In this document: positions 25,914-35,466 of the stretch, in pieces | Layout: the number at the start of each line of letters is the position of its first letter | How positions within the stretch are numbered: the first letter of the stretch is position 1 | Assembly: GCA_934675575.1 (NCBI GenBank) | Contig: CAKUQQ010000004.1 | Span: 124,001-188,000, forward strand | Direction of reading: 5' to 3' | Length of the DNA stretch: 64,000 nucleotides | Origin: an uncultured Muribaculaceae bacterium | GTDB lineage: Bacteria > Bacteroidota > Bacteroidia > Bacteroidales > Muribaculaceae | Made by a program: the position numbers and the translations under genes | Notes under the pieces: generated by a model | What the model was told of the DNA's origin: nothing | Databases searched by the model: none | The model's input: only the letters and a program-made list of their open reading frames with translations

Positions 25914-27992
25914 TTACTTCACAGCCACTTTCACAGCCTTGCCATTCACCGTCACCACATATATGCCGGCTGGCACCTCGGCGGTGAATTGGGCTGGGGC
26001 AGCTGCGCTCTTCTCAATCACGCGGCCGTCAGTTGCCACTATGGCCACAGGAGCGCCCTCGGCGTTATCAACCGTTATCACGCCCTTGCCGCCTTTCACC
26101 ACGGCAGCTTTCAGTCCGGCGGCAGTGATGCCTGTAGAGCTTGCGGTAACATCGAGCTTGTAGCAATACAAGTAGAGGTTGCCTGCGTCCGACACTGCGT
26201 GCAACCCCACGAAATAGTCGCCGGCGGTGGCAGGAGTGAAGTAGCCCACCAAATCTATTGGCGAACGGTAACCACCGTCAATCGTAGTGGCCGGTATCAC
26301 CGATTTTGTCATTGCGTCGGCAGATGCGTTCTGACCTACCTTAACCTCGGCCTTCTCGTAATATGGGTCCATGGCGTTGGCAAACTGGGCCGTGATGGTG
26401 TATTTCACGCCAGCCTCCATGCTGATAGGCGGTGCTATCAGCCAGTCGTCGGCAGCATTGTCGTTATTGAACAAGTAGCGTGCGCCTCTTGCGTCCTTGC
26501 TCCAAGTTGAGCCGTCGCCGTTGGCGTCGATTATCGTGTAGAGGCTTAAATCGCCGTCAGAGAATGTCTTGCTGTAAGGAACTTGGAGTGCCTTGCCAAG
26601 CACCACGCTGTTTGACTTGGCTGGAGCGGTCTTGTAAGTGCCATCTACAGCCACCACCTCATAGTAGTAGCTGCCAAGGTCGGTCACCGTGTTGTTGTCG
26701 GCACACTCCGTGCCTTTCACACCAGTGGCCACAGCCACCTCATCTGGATAACGCACCACGTTATAAGTCACATTGGCAGGGTCGAATGTAGCTCCGTGAG
26801 CACCAGTTGTCACAGCGTCCCACTTAACCGAGGCTCCGCCTTTCACGCGTGAAGCCTCCACCTTGGCCACAGCCGATGGCACATCAGTTCCGAAATATTG
26901 TGCGCAATAGTATTCCGGTCCGGCTCCAGCAACATTCTTAGCTCTTGCCGACACCGTGTGCTCACCACGCTCCACAGCGAGGTTAACAGTCACCGTGCTG
27001 CCGGCTGCGGCCTTGCCTGTAGCCTTCACCGTGCCGTCAACGAGCACTTCATAGTCCACATCGCCAGAGAGCGCCGCACCGCCGTATGTGGCAGAAGGCA
27101 GTGTCAACGTAGCAGTGCCGTTGAGCGACACACCGCTGTAGGCAAGCACCAAGTTTGCCGGTATTTCCGGAACTCCAGCCGCAAACACCGGAGTCTTTGA
27201 GAACACGCCCACAAACTCCTTGCCGCCAGTGGCCCACTGCGATATGCGTGTTGCCTTGCCTGTGGTCAAATCCACAGTGTAGATGCCGCTCTGACTGTCG
27301 TCGTCGTTGTAGGCGCACCAGTAAAACTGCTTTGTTCCGTAGTCAAACGTACCGTCTTGCAGATATTTTGGCTTGAAACCTGTGTCACCTATTATTGTGA
27401 TTGCGCCGTTAGTAGCGCTGATTTTTCCAAACTCCCCATTGTCGTTCACAAAATAGAGTGTTCCGGCAGCATCGCTTGCCAGAGCGTTGAATGAGTGCTC
27501 AAGGAATGTTATGGTGTCGCAGTCGGCAGTCTTGGTGTTGATAGTGCCAAAATAAAATTTTTCGCGTTCCTCACTATAGAAACTGCCATATATCTTTTTG
27601 TCGGCGGGATTGTAGGTGAGCGATGTGGCTATCGACGAGTGCGAGGCCGACACCTTGTTGGTCAGCTGCCATGTCTCCGGATTGTAAGAGTTGAGGTAAC
27701 AATCTTCCACATTGCCATATTTTGTGGTATATTCCACTGCAAAATAAGCCGTGTCGGCAAGGCATGCACCGCCGTTGGCCTTGGTCACTTGTGCTCCGAC
27801 CTTTGTCACGGCAGCCGACGGCTTAACTTTAGTGGAGTAAATGCCTGTTGGCGTAACGCCAGGAGTTGCCTGGTCGTAAATCAAGTTGCCATAAAGCGTC
27901 ACATTGCTGCCAATCACATTGCTGCCACTGGCCGATGCACACGCTGCACTTGCCAGCATCGCTGCGGCAAAAAAAGCGTAATTCTTTTTCAT
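25914..27992 (-). CDS. Large secreted fibronectin-III/choice-of-anchor protein with T9SS-like tail
   Basis: A 692-residue exported protein with signal peptide (MKKNYAFFAAAMLASAACASA). Residues ~30-290 hold a repeated beta-propeller-like region (TVDLTTGKATRIS, GTLYFVNDNGEFGKIS). Two fibronectin type III-like units follow (about 300-500), then a cleaved-adhesin/choice-of-anchor J domain (YSKTFSDGDLSLYT, WSKDARGARYLF, DDWLIAPPIS). The end, PAGIYVVTVNGKAVKVAVK, is a T9SS type A sorting motif. It should be delivered to the cell surface; the ligand or substrate is unknown. The ATG at 27992 begins the signal peptide; an in-frame start further upstream adds a non-signal leader. A TATCTTTG box lies on the minus strand at 28056-28063. 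Confidence 0.75.
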   Translation of the reverse strand: MKKNYAFFAAAMLASAACASASGSNVIGSNVTLYGNLIYDQATPGVTPTGIYSTKVKPSAAVTKVGAQVTKANGGACLADTAYFAVEYTTKYGNVEDCYLNSYNPETWQLTNKVSASHSSIATSLTYNPADKKIYGSFYSEEREKFYFGTINTKTADCDTITFLEHSFNALASDAAGTLYFVNDNGEFGKISATNGAITIIGDTGFKPKYLQDGTFDYGTKQFYWCAYNDDDSQSGIYTVDLTTGKATRISQWATGGKEFVGVFSKTPVFAAGVPEIPANLVLAYSGVSLNGTATLTLPSATYGGAALSGDVDYEVLVDGTVKATGKAAAGSTVTVNLAVERGEHTVSARAKNVAGAGPEYYCAQYFGTDVPSAVAKVEASRVKGGASVKWDAVTTGAHGATFDPANVTYNVVRYPDEVAVATGVKGTECADNNTVTDLGSYYYEVVAVDGTYKTAPAKSNSVVLGKALQVPYSKTFSDGDLSLYTIIDANGDGSTWSKDARGARYLFNNDNAADDWLIAPPISMEAGVKYTITAQFANAMDPYYEKAEVKVGQNASADAMTKSVIPATTIDGGYRSPIDLVGYFTPATAGDYFVGLHAVSDAGNLYLYCYKLDVTASSTGITAAGLKAAVVKGGKGVITVDNAEGAPVAIVATDGRVIEKSAAAPAQFTAEVPAGIYVVTVNGKAVKVAVK

Positions 27993-28433
27993 CGAAATTT
28001 CCCTTTTATTAATTAACAATATACTTTTTGTTGCATTTTCATCTAAAAACACCCACAAAGATACTCAATTTATCGCGTTTAATAGGCATTTGGTGCAAGA
28101 ATGTTACTTTTCACCTCTCCGCTGGCACTACGCAATTAGCCATTGACTAACCAGTCACTCCTCCAAAAGGCAAGCAACGCGACAGGCTGTTTTTTTCATC
28201 TAAAAGCTGAATTGTTAACTTTTTTTTAACACAACTCGTGTTGTGCAAAATGATTTGCCACAGTACCTTGCAATCGAAAAAAAACAAGCGCCATGTTCCT
28301 ATCACTCAGAGTCATATTAGCCCAAGACTGAAGCCTACTATCTTGCTTCGGGCTGGAAATATCCAAACGCTCTTTCTCTAAGCAAAAAGTGACAAAACAA
28401 CATATATAATTAATAACAAAAAAACGACTTACG
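27993..28433. other. Divergent intergenic region with leader hairpin
   Basis: A 441-bp gap between divergent genes. It holds the minus -7 box at 28056-28063 for the T9SS cargo gene, a small inverted repeat CACAAC/GTTGTG at 28231-28246, and a leader hairpin at 28319-28354. No RNA gene or ORF of note was seen. Confidence 0.5.
28319..28354 (+). promoter_or_regulatory. Leader hairpin before the hypothetical exported protein
   Basis: AGCCC and GAAGC, separated by six bases, pair with the uninterrupted GCTTCGGGCT across a 10-nt loop. It lies about 80 nt upstream of the ATG at 28434. The stem could fold in the transcript leader; no gene-specific function can be inferred. Confidence 0.3.
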
Positions 28434-29162
28434 ATGAACAAGAAACTTGCATTTGTCTTAGGCGCAATCGTCTGCCTATGTTTTTGCAGTAGCGCGAAAA
28501 CAAGCACATTTCCCGTGAAGCTACCATTGAAGTCATACGCAGCTTATTGCCAAAAGGCGTTTGACATAACAATCTCAACGCCAAAAGGGTTTGCCGACAT
28601 GGAGCAAACTGGAGCCTACTCTCCATTTTCCAAAAATGGCAAAGTAGCCCCAACGTGCGTCATGGGTGCTTTTGCAAAATCCAACGACGGCCAGTGCGTC
28701 GTCATGTTTGGTGACTTGCGGTTTCCTGTGTCGAAAGCAGAAATCGCAAGCGGCACTCTTAGCGAAAAAGCCGCCAATTTCCTGACATGGGCCACAAGCG
28801 CGTCGGGCTACAATATATGCCGCCAGCAATCTGTCAACCTGAACGACTGCGCCACCTTTCTGCCGGCAAACAAGTTCAACGCCGACTCTGCAATCACCGT
28901 GTCAATGCCCACCAATGGCGAAACCATCGACGGAACGAACTACACCACTTGCACGCAACTTCTGCTCAAAAAGGCCGGACGGCCAGTGATTGAGATAAGT
29001 ATTCTTTTCACCGACAAAGGCGCTGCCAGCAAGCAGCAATATCTCGGCAGCATCTTCAAGGCCGTAAAGTTTGGCAATGTTGCAAACTGGAGTTACGACA
29101 AAGCAACCGACATGGCTGCAAGCGAAAAATACTTGAAGCCGTGGAATGATAAGATGAAATGA
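28434..29162 (+). CDS. Exported hypothetical protein
   Basis: A 242-residue protein that I do not recognise. It has a signal sequence (MNKKLAFVLGAIVCLCFCSSA); the cluster of cysteines could make it a lipoprotein, but the lipobox is weak. The mature part is a mixed alpha/beta domain with ITISTPKGFADMEQTGAY near the start and FTDKGAASKQQYLGSIFKAVKF near the end, a pattern seen in small exported proteins of Bacteroidetes with no assigned role. It stands alone between divergent and downstream genes and has its own terminator. Confidence 0.7.
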   Translation: MNKKLAFVLGAIVCLCFCSSAKTSTFPVKLPLKSYAAYCQKAFDITISTPKGFADMEQTGAYSPFSKNGKVAPTCVMGAFAKSNDGQCVVMFGDLRFPVSKAEIASGTLSEKAANFLTWATSASGYNICRQQSVNLNDCATFLPANKFNADSAITVSMPTNGETIDGTNYTTCTQLLLKKAGRPVIEISILFTDKGAASKQQYLGSIFKAVKFGNVANWSYDKATDMAASEKYLKPWNDKMK

Positions 29163-29199
29163 GTTCACCATAGCACAAATTGAGAAAAAAAAACATCAA

Positions 29200-29254
29200 G
29201 CATTGTGGCAAACGACCCGACATAAGGCGTCAGTTTGCCACTTGCTGTTTTTTT
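29200..29254 (+). terminator. Terminator of the exported hypothetical gene
   Basis: GTGGCAAAC pairs with GTTTGCCAC over a ~24-nt loop that itself has a short GAC/GTC pairing, followed by a seven-T run at 29248-29254. Confidence 0.75.
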
Positions 29255-29378
29255 ATGGCCACAGCACCTCAAGAAAAGTTTTTTGGGATAAAATAGGGCT
29301 TTGTGGCGAAATTTCTCCAAGATTATTATTATTTTTGTCGAAATTATTAGGGAACATTTAGTTAACAGCATTTTAGCA

Positions 29379-30131
29379 ATGAAATCGGATAGCGTAGTCA
29401 TAATTCCCACCTACAACGAGAAGGAAAACATCAGCAACATCATCAATGCTGTGTTGGGACAAGCAGGACATCAATTTGACATTTTGGTGATTGACGACAA
29501 CAGCCCCGACGGCACTGCTGCCATTGTTGAAGGCATGATTCAGGAGCGGCCCGACCGCATACACATCATCAAGCGTGCCGGCAAACTTGGTCTTGGCACA
29601 GCCTACATTACCGGTTTCAAGTGGGCTTTGCAGCAAGGCTACGATTTCGTAATAGAAATGGACGCCGACTTCTCACACCGCCCCGAAGACCTGATTCCGC
29701 TGCAAGCCGCCTGCGCCACCGGAGGTGCTGACCTCTCCATAGGCTCACGCTACATAACGGGCGTAAATGTTGTCAACTGGCCCATGGGACGTGTGCTCAT
29801 GTCTTATTATGCCTCGGCCTACGTCAGGCTCATAACAGGCATGAAGGTACACGACACCACTGCCGGGTTTGTTTGCTACCGCCGCGAAGTGCTTGAAGCC
29901 ATCGACCTCGACAACATAGAGTTCAAAGGCTATGCCTTCCAAATCGAGATGAAATTCACAGCTTTCAAAATGGGCTTCAAAATCAAGGAAGTCCCCATCA
30001 TTTTTGTCAACCGAGTGCTTGGCACAAGCAAAATGAACGGAAGCATCTTTGGTGAGGCCGTGTTTGGTGTCATAAAGCTGCGCCTCAGCACATGGTTCAA
30101 CAAAAAGAAGTTTGAGCGATGTAAGCACTGA
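29379..30131 (+). CDS. Polyprenol-phosphate mannose synthase-like glycosyltransferase (GT2)
   Basis: A 250-residue GT-A enzyme of the DPM1 type that would transfer a sugar from GDP-mannose (or a related donor) to a polyprenyl phosphate at the cytosolic side of the membrane. IPTYNEKENIS and the DDNSPDGT and MDADFSHRPED acidic motifs are all present, as is the C-terminal SKMNGSIFGEAVFGVIKLR of bacterial dolichol-P-mannose synthases. There is no C-terminal membrane domain, so it is the soluble or peripherally bound form. The start at 29379 is preferred over the longer reading frame from 29301. It may support glycoprotein or polysaccharide synthesis together with the other glycan genes. Confidence 0.88.
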   Translation: MKSDSVVIIPTYNEKENISNIINAVLGQAGHQFDILVIDDNSPDGTAAIVEGMIQERPDRIHIIKRAGKLGLGTAYITGFKWALQQGYDFVIEMDADFSHRPEDLIPLQAACATGGADLSIGSRYITGVNVVNWPMGRVLMSYYASAYVRLITGMKVHDTTAGFVCYRREVLEAIDLDNIEFKGYAFQIEMKFTAFKMGFKIKEVPIIFVNRVLGTSKMNGSIFGEAVFGVIKLRLSTWFNKKKFERCKH

Positions 30132-30261
30132 TGTGGCACAAAAAGAAATGGCACAGCAAGCCACAACCACACCACTTATAAAAAAACAATCGAAATATAA
30201 GTAAGCTTAATTACGGCCGACCTTGATGGTTGCGGCCTTCTGCCTTAATTGCCCTGCCCGG

Positions 30262-30293
30262 TTTGCAAGGCATAAGCATTATATCTAACTTTG
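30262..30293 (+). promoter_or_regulatory. Promoter of pyrC immediately before its start codon
   Basis: TTTG at 30262-30265, 20 bp, then TAACTTTG at 30286-30293: a perfect match. The ATG begins at 30299, only five bases after the -7 box. Transcription is expected at about 30297-30300, so the message is probably leaderless. Confidence 0.75.
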
Positions 30294-30298
30294 CCATT

Positions 30299-31645
30299 AT
30301 GGAAATTATCTACAACGGAACAATCATAAACGAAGGAAAGTCGTTTCGCGGCTTTCTGCTCATAGATGGCTGCAAGATAGCCCTTGTAGGTCAAGGCGAC
30401 CCCGACGGCCACACTCTGGCGGCAGCTGCCGTCAAGACCGATGCCTGTGGCGGCTACATAGTGCCCGGCGCGATTGACGACCATGTGCACTTTCGCGAGC
30501 CTGGCATGACCCAAAAGGCCGACATAGCAAGCGAGAGCCGTGCGGCAGTGGCTGGAGGCGTAACCTCATTTATGGACATGCCAAACAACAAGCCTGCTGC
30601 CACCACAGCCGAGCTTCTTGAGGCGAAATATGCCAAGGCCGCACTGGTGTCGCCAGCCAACTACAGCTTCTGGATAGGCGCAACCAACGACAATCTGCAC
30701 GAAATCGAGGAAATCGACTTCAGCCACGTGTGCGGAGTGAAAGCCTTCCTCGGCTCATCTACCGGTGGCATGCTGCTAAGCGACCCTGTCGCCACGCACA
30801 GCCTGTTTTCATCGGTGGGTGCGGTGATTGCCGTGCACAGCGAAGACGAAGACATAATCAACGCCAACCGCAAACTTTACGTTGACAAATACGGGCAAGA
30901 CCCACCGCTGCGCTTCCATGAGATGATAAGGAGCACCGAAGCCTGCTGGCAAAGCACCTCGCGAGTCGTGAAACTTGCACGCGAGTGCGGCACGCGCCTG
31001 CATGTGCTCCACATAACCACCGCACGCGAGCTGTCGCTTTTTGACGGCGGCACACTGCTTTGCGACAAGCGCATCACAGCCGAGGCTTGTGTGGCGCACT
31101 TGTGGTTTTGCGATGACGACTACAATCGCCTTGGCACTCGCATCAAGTGCAACCCTGCCGTTAAGACGGCTGCCGACCGCGCTGCGCTGCGCCAGGCACT
31201 CACCGATGGGCGCATCGACGTGATTGGCACCGACCACGCCCCACACTTGCTGCAAGAGAAGCAAGGCGGTTGTCTAAAAGCTGCGTCGGGCATGCCAATG
31301 ATTCAGTTCTCGCTGCCAGCAATGCTCGAACTCGCACATCAAGGCGTGGTGAGCAAAGAAACCGTGATTGAGAAAATGTCACACGCCCCAGCCACACTCT
31401 TTGGCATAGAGGGGCGCGGATTTCTGCGCAAAGGCTGCTTTGCCGATGTGGCCATCGTCCAACCCGTCAGCGAGGGCTATGTGGTGACCGATGCCGATGT
31501 CATTTCGCGCTGTGGCTGGACACCACTCAACGGCTCCACGCTCCACCACAAGGTGGTGCGCACCTACGTCAATGGTCAAGTGGCATTTGACGGCCACACT
31601 GCGAGCCAATCCACCACCGGCATGCGCCTGACATTCAAAATATAA
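30299..31645 (+). CDS. pyrC: Dihydroorotase
   Basis: Cyclises carbamoyl-aspartate to dihydroorotate in pyrimidine synthesis. A 448-residue type I dihydroorotase: DDHVHFREPG (about 60-69) carries the first zinc histidines, and GTDHAPH with its aspartate and histidine is close to residue 312. MDMPNN, HVLHIT and EACVAHLWF add further conserved segments. It ends 18 bp before the calcium ATPase gene, which may share the transcript. The ATG at 30299 is favoured because the promoter abuts it; an alternative start at 30230 would lie upstream of the promoter. Confidence 0.93.
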   Translation: MEIIYNGTIINEGKSFRGFLLIDGCKIALVGQGDPDGHTLAAAAVKTDACGGYIVPGAIDDHVHFREPGMTQKADIASESRAAVAGGVTSFMDMPNNKPAATTAELLEAKYAKAALVSPANYSFWIGATNDNLHEIEEIDFSHVCGVKAFLGSSTGGMLLSDPVATHSLFSSVGAVIAVHSEDEDIINANRKLYVDKYGQDPPLRFHEMIRSTEACWQSTSRVVKLARECGTRLHVLHITTARELSLFDGGTLLCDKRITAEACVAHLWFCDDDYNRLGTRIKCNPAVKTAADRAALRQALTDGRIDVIGTDHAPHLLQEKQGGCLKAASGMPMIQFSLPAMLELAHQGVVSKETVIEKMSHAPATLFGIEGRGFLRKGCFADVAIVQPVSEGYVVTDADVISRCGWTPLNGSTLHHKVVRTYVNGQVAFDGHTASQSTTGMRLTFKI

Positions 31646-31663
31646 TAATATCAAAAAACACAC

Positions 31664-34369
31664 ATGTCAACAAAACTGTACACAGGGTTAACAAACGAGC
31701 AAGTTGAGGCTCAAAGAGCTAAATTCGGAACAAACGTGCTCACCCCACCAGCACGCAAATCGTTGCTGGCACAATTCATTGAGAAATTTAACGACCCTCT
31801 CATAAAAATACTGCTGGTGGCACTGCTGCTGTCGGTGGGCATATCATGCTATGAGTTCTTTGAGCTCAACCGCGGCGGTGAGGTGCTGTTTGAGCCGGTG
31901 GGCATTTTCGTGGCCATAATCCTCGCCACACTGGTGGGATTTCTGGTAGAAGTCAACGCCAACAAGAAGTTTGACTTGCTCAACAAAGTGAACGACGACA
32001 TAGTGGTGAAAGTGACGCGCAACGGCAAAATAACACAAATTCCTCGCCGCGACGTGGTGGTGGGCGACATAGTGATGCTCGACACCGGCGAGAAAGTGCC
32101 GGCTGACGGCACGCTGCTCGATAGCGTGAGCCTAAGTGTTGACGAGAGTTCGCTCACCGGTGAAATGCTTGCCCACAAGAGCCATGTGCCCGACGAAAAC
32201 GACAACGACTCCACCTATGGCAAAAATGTGCTTCTTCGCGGCTCCAACGTGCTTGAGGGCCACGGTGTGATGCAGGTGACAGCAGTGGGCGACAACACCG
32301 AGTATGGCAAGGTGTTTGTCAACGCGCAAAGCGAACCCGAAATCGACACTCCGCTCACCATTCAGCTCAACCAGCTTGGCCGCTGGATTTCATGGGGCAG
32401 TTATGTGGCAGGAGCACTGATAGTGATAGGCCGCGTGCTCGTCTATGCCCTCGACGGTGTTGACCACACGCTAATCGACTGGGTGCAATATTGCATCGAG
32501 ACCATTATGCTCGCCGTGACACTTATCGTGGTGAGTGTGCCAGAGGGGCTGCCCATGAGCATCACGCTCAGTCTGGCTCTGAGCATGCGCCGCATGCTGC
32601 AGTCAAACAACCTCGTGCGACGCATGCACGCTTGCGAGACTATGGGTGCAACCACCATGATTTGCACCGACAAGACAGGAACTCTCACCCAGAACCAGAT
32701 GCGGGTGGCCAAGGCCAACTTCTTTGGCCTTGACGGTGGCGACACGCTCACCGGCAGCACTGCAAGCCAGATTGTGACGGCTGCCATAGCCGACAACTCC
32801 ACGGCATTTCTCGACACCAGCAATCCGGGCAAAACCGTGGCCATAGGCAATCCCACCGAGGGAGCTTTGCTGCTGTGGCTCAATGACAATGGCATCGACT
32901 ATCTGGCCATAAGACAAAACGACCAGGTGGAAGCGCAACTGCCATTCTCCACCGAGCGAAAATATATGGCCACCGTGGTCAACAGCAAGGCACTTGGCCG
33001 CATATTGCTTGTGAAAGGTGCCTCTGAAATCATACACAACCATTGCAGCGCCATAGAGGGCGGCAGGCGGTTTAGCGACGTTGAGGCCGAGCTGCACGCC
33101 TATCAAAACAAGGCCATGCGCACGCTTGGCTTTGCCTACAAGCAGCTTGACGACAACGCTCCGTTGCCGTTCGACGACAAGCAGCTCACAACCAGCGGAC
33201 TCACATTTATAGGCATAGTGGCAATCTCCGACCCCGTGAGAGAAGAAGTGCCACAAGCCATCAAGAGCTGCATCGACGCCGGCATTGGCGTGAAAATAGT
33301 GACTGGCGACACTCCTGGCACAGCCAAGGAGATAGGCCGCCAAGTGGGCTTATGGCGAGACGGTGACGATGAGAGTGCGCTGATTTCGGGAGTGGAGTTT
33401 GGCATGCTAAGCGACGAGGAAGCCTCCGAGCGCATAAAGAAAGTGAAAATCATGTCGCGTGCCCGTCCCGACGACAAAGCCCGGCTTGTCAGCCTGCTCC
33501 AGCAGCAAGGCGAGGTGGTGGCCGTGACTGGCGACGGCACCAACGACGCCCCCGCACTCAATGCGGCACAAGTGGGCCTGTCGATGGGCGACGGCACTTC
33601 GGTGGCAAAGGAAGTGAGCGACATCACCATCACCGACAACTCTTTCGGCAGCATCAACAAAGCCGTTATGTGGGGTCGCTCGCTCTACAAAAACATACAG
33701 CGGTTCATCATCTTCCAGCTCACAGTCAACGTGGCTGCGTGCTTGCTGGTGGGTGTCTGCTCATTCTTTAGCGAGCAGTCACCGCTCTCCGTGACACAAA
33801 TGTTGTGGGTCAATCTGATTATGGACACGTTTGCCGCGCTGGCACTCGCGTCGCTGCCGCCGAGCGGCGATGTGATGAAAGACAAGCCGCGCGCCAGTGG
33901 CAGCTCCATCATCACCCGAAGCATGACGTGCTTCTTCTCTGGCATAGGCATAGCCTTCACAGTAGTGATGATTTTGCTGTTCACCTACCTTATGCACCAC
34001 AACATGGGTGAGGGCGGCTCATTTATCAGCACCGCCATATCTCCAAACGAGGTGGCAATATATTTCAGCACATTTGTGTTCTTGCAATTCTGGAATCTGT
34101 TCAACGCCAAGTCGTTCAACAGCTACCACCACTCATCGTTCCACGACATGAGGCACAGCAAAATATTTTTCTGCATACTTGCCGTGATATTCTTCGGACA
34201 AATAATCATAGTGCAGTTTGGCGGTCCCATGTTCAATGTGGTGCCAATGACAGTTGAGCAGTGGGCTGTGGTGATTTTAGCCACAAGTCCGGTGATGATT
34301 GTCGGAGAACTTTATCACGCTGTGATGAGGGCAAAAACAAAAAAGTCAGCAGTAAAAGCAAATAAATAA
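31664..34369 (+). CDS. P-type Ca2+-ATPase (PMCA/SERCA-like)
   Basis: A 901-residue inner-membrane ion pump. The phosphorylated Asp336 is in CDKTGTLTQNQ, the TGE-type actuator motif in SSLTGEML (around 160), and GDGTNDAPAL in the P domain. The membrane segment SVPEGLPMSITLS carries the PEGL version of the M4 ion site, and late helices with NLIMDTFAALALASLP and NLFNAKSFNS are like calcium-translocating PMCA-type pumps. It likely exports calcium and keeps cytosolic Ca2+ low. It follows pyrC by 18 bp and ends 38 bp before cysK. Confidence 0.9.
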   Translation: MSTKLYTGLTNEQVEAQRAKFGTNVLTPPARKSLLAQFIEKFNDPLIKILLVALLLSVGISCYEFFELNRGGEVLFEPVGIFVAIILATLVGFLVEVNANKKFDLLNKVNDDIVVKVTRNGKITQIPRRDVVVGDIVMLDTGEKVPADGTLLDSVSLSVDESSLTGEMLAHKSHVPDENDNDSTYGKNVLLRGSNVLEGHGVMQVTAVGDNTEYGKVFVNAQSEPEIDTPLTIQLNQLGRWISWGSYVAGALIVIGRVLVYALDGVDHTLIDWVQYCIETIMLAVTLIVVSVPEGLPMSITLSLALSMRRMLQSNNLVRRMHACETMGATTMICTDKTGTLTQNQMRVAKANFFGLDGGDTLTGSTASQIVTAAIADNSTAFLDTSNPGKTVAIGNPTEGALLLWLNDNGIDYLAIRQNDQVEAQLPFSTERKYMATVVNSKALGRILLVKGASEIIHNHCSAIEGGRRFSDVEAELHAYQNKAMRTLGFAYKQLDDNAPLPFDDKQLTTSGLTFIGIVAISDPVREEVPQAIKSCIDAGIGVKIVTGDTPGTAKEIGRQVGLWRDGDDESALISGVEFGMLSDEEASERIKKVKIMSRARPDDKARLVSLLQQQGEVVAVTGDGTNDAPALNAAQVGLSMGDGTSVAKEVSDITITDNSFGSINKAVMWGRSLYKNIQRFIIFQLTVNVAACLLVGVCSFFSEQSPLSVTQMLWVNLIMDTFAALALASLPPSGDVMKDKPRASGSSIITRSMTCFFSGIGIAFTVVMILLFTYLMHHNMGEGGSFISTAISPNEVAIYFSTFVFLQFWNLFNAKSFNSYHHSSFHDMRHSKIFFCILAVIFFGQIIIVQFGGPMFNVVPMTVEQWAVVILATSPVMIVGELYHAVMRAKTKKSAVKANK

Positions 34370-34407
34370 CAAACCAAGGTTCAATAACTACAAAAAATCA
34401 AGTTATT

Positions 34408-35343
34408 ATGGGAAATGTTTATAAAAAACTCACGAGCTTGATAGGCAACACGCCTCTGCTCGAACTCACAAAAATCGAAAAGGAAGAAAATCTAAAGGCT
34501 AAAGTTCTGGTCAAGTTGGAATACTTCAACCCAGGCGGAAGCGTTAAAGACCGTGTGGCCCTTGCCATGGTTGAGGCAGCCGAAAGAAGCGGAGCTTTGC
34601 GCCCTGGCGGCACTATAATAGAGCCCACGAGCGGCAACACCGGTGTGGGTCTGGCCATGGTGGCAGCCGTCAAGGGCTACAAGGCCATCATCATCATGCC
34701 CGAAACCATGAGCGATGAGCGCAAGAAACTCGTCAAAGCCTATGGCGCAGAACTCGTGCTCGGCAGCGCCAAAGACGGCATGCTTGGCTGCATAGCCAAG
34801 GCCAAGGAACTACATGAGCAGATTCCAAACTCCATCATTCCTCAGCAATTCGACAATCCAAGCAACCCTGCCATACACGAGCTGACCACAGGTCAAGAAA
34901 TTTGGCACGACACCGAGGGCGAGGTTGACATCTTCGTGGCTGGTGTGGGCACAGGCGGCACAGTGTCGGGTGTGGCAAAGGCTCTGAAAGCCCACAAGGC
35001 CGCTGTCAAAGCCTATGCTGTAGAGCCTGCCGACTCGCCGGTGCTTGCCGGCGGCAAGCCAGCTCCACACAAAATTCAAGGCATTGGCCCTGGTTTTGTA
35101 GCAAAGAACTATGACGCAAGCGTCGTTGACGGCATAATCGAAGTCAAAAACGAAGAGGCTTTTGAGGCTTCTCGCCACCTTGCACGCACAGCTGGTCTGA
35201 TAGTCGGAATTTCTTCGGGTGCAGCTGCCCATGCAGCAATCGAGCTGGCAAAGAAACCAGAAAACGAAGGCAAAACTATAGTGGCATTGCTCCCCGACAC
35301 TGGCGAACGCTACCTCTCCACCTCGCTCTACTCCATAGACTGA
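34408..35343 (+). CDS. cysK: Cysteine synthase A
   Basis: PLP enzyme that makes L-cysteine from O-acetylserine and sulfide. A 311-residue fold-type II protein with PLP lysine K47 in NPGGSVKDRVA, substrate loop PTSGNTGVGLA (about 73-83), phosphate-binding GTGGTVSG and the conserved LLPDTGERYLST end. The length and motifs match CysK rather than cystathionine beta-synthase, as no CBS domain follows. No partner cysE is in the window. Confidence 0.94.
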   Translation: MGNVYKKLTSLIGNTPLLELTKIEKEENLKAKVLVKLEYFNPGGSVKDRVALAMVEAAERSGALRPGGTIIEPTSGNTGVGLAMVAAVKGYKAIIIMPETMSDERKKLVKAYGAELVLGSAKDGMLGCIAKAKELHEQIPNSIIPQQFDNPSNPAIHELTTGQEIWHDTEGEVDIFVAGVGTGGTVSGVAKALKAHKAAVKAYAVEPADSPVLAGGKPAPHKIQGIGPGFVAKNYDASVVDGIIEVKNEEAFEASRHLARTAGLIVGISSGAAAHAAIELAKKPENEGKTIVALLPDTGERYLSTSLYSID

Positions 35344-35466
35344 CGAAACTGCCCCCTCTCCCCACAACAACTCTCTTTTAAACACATAACAACAGCAGGC
35401 TGCCAACCAACACGGCAGTCTGCTATTTTTATCTGCTATTTTTACAAATTCACCCAATTTCAGCCC

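Noticed and set aside
30200..30245. GGCC-rich inverted repeat after the GT2 gene as a terminator
   Set aside because: The stem has several mispairs and no T-run follows.
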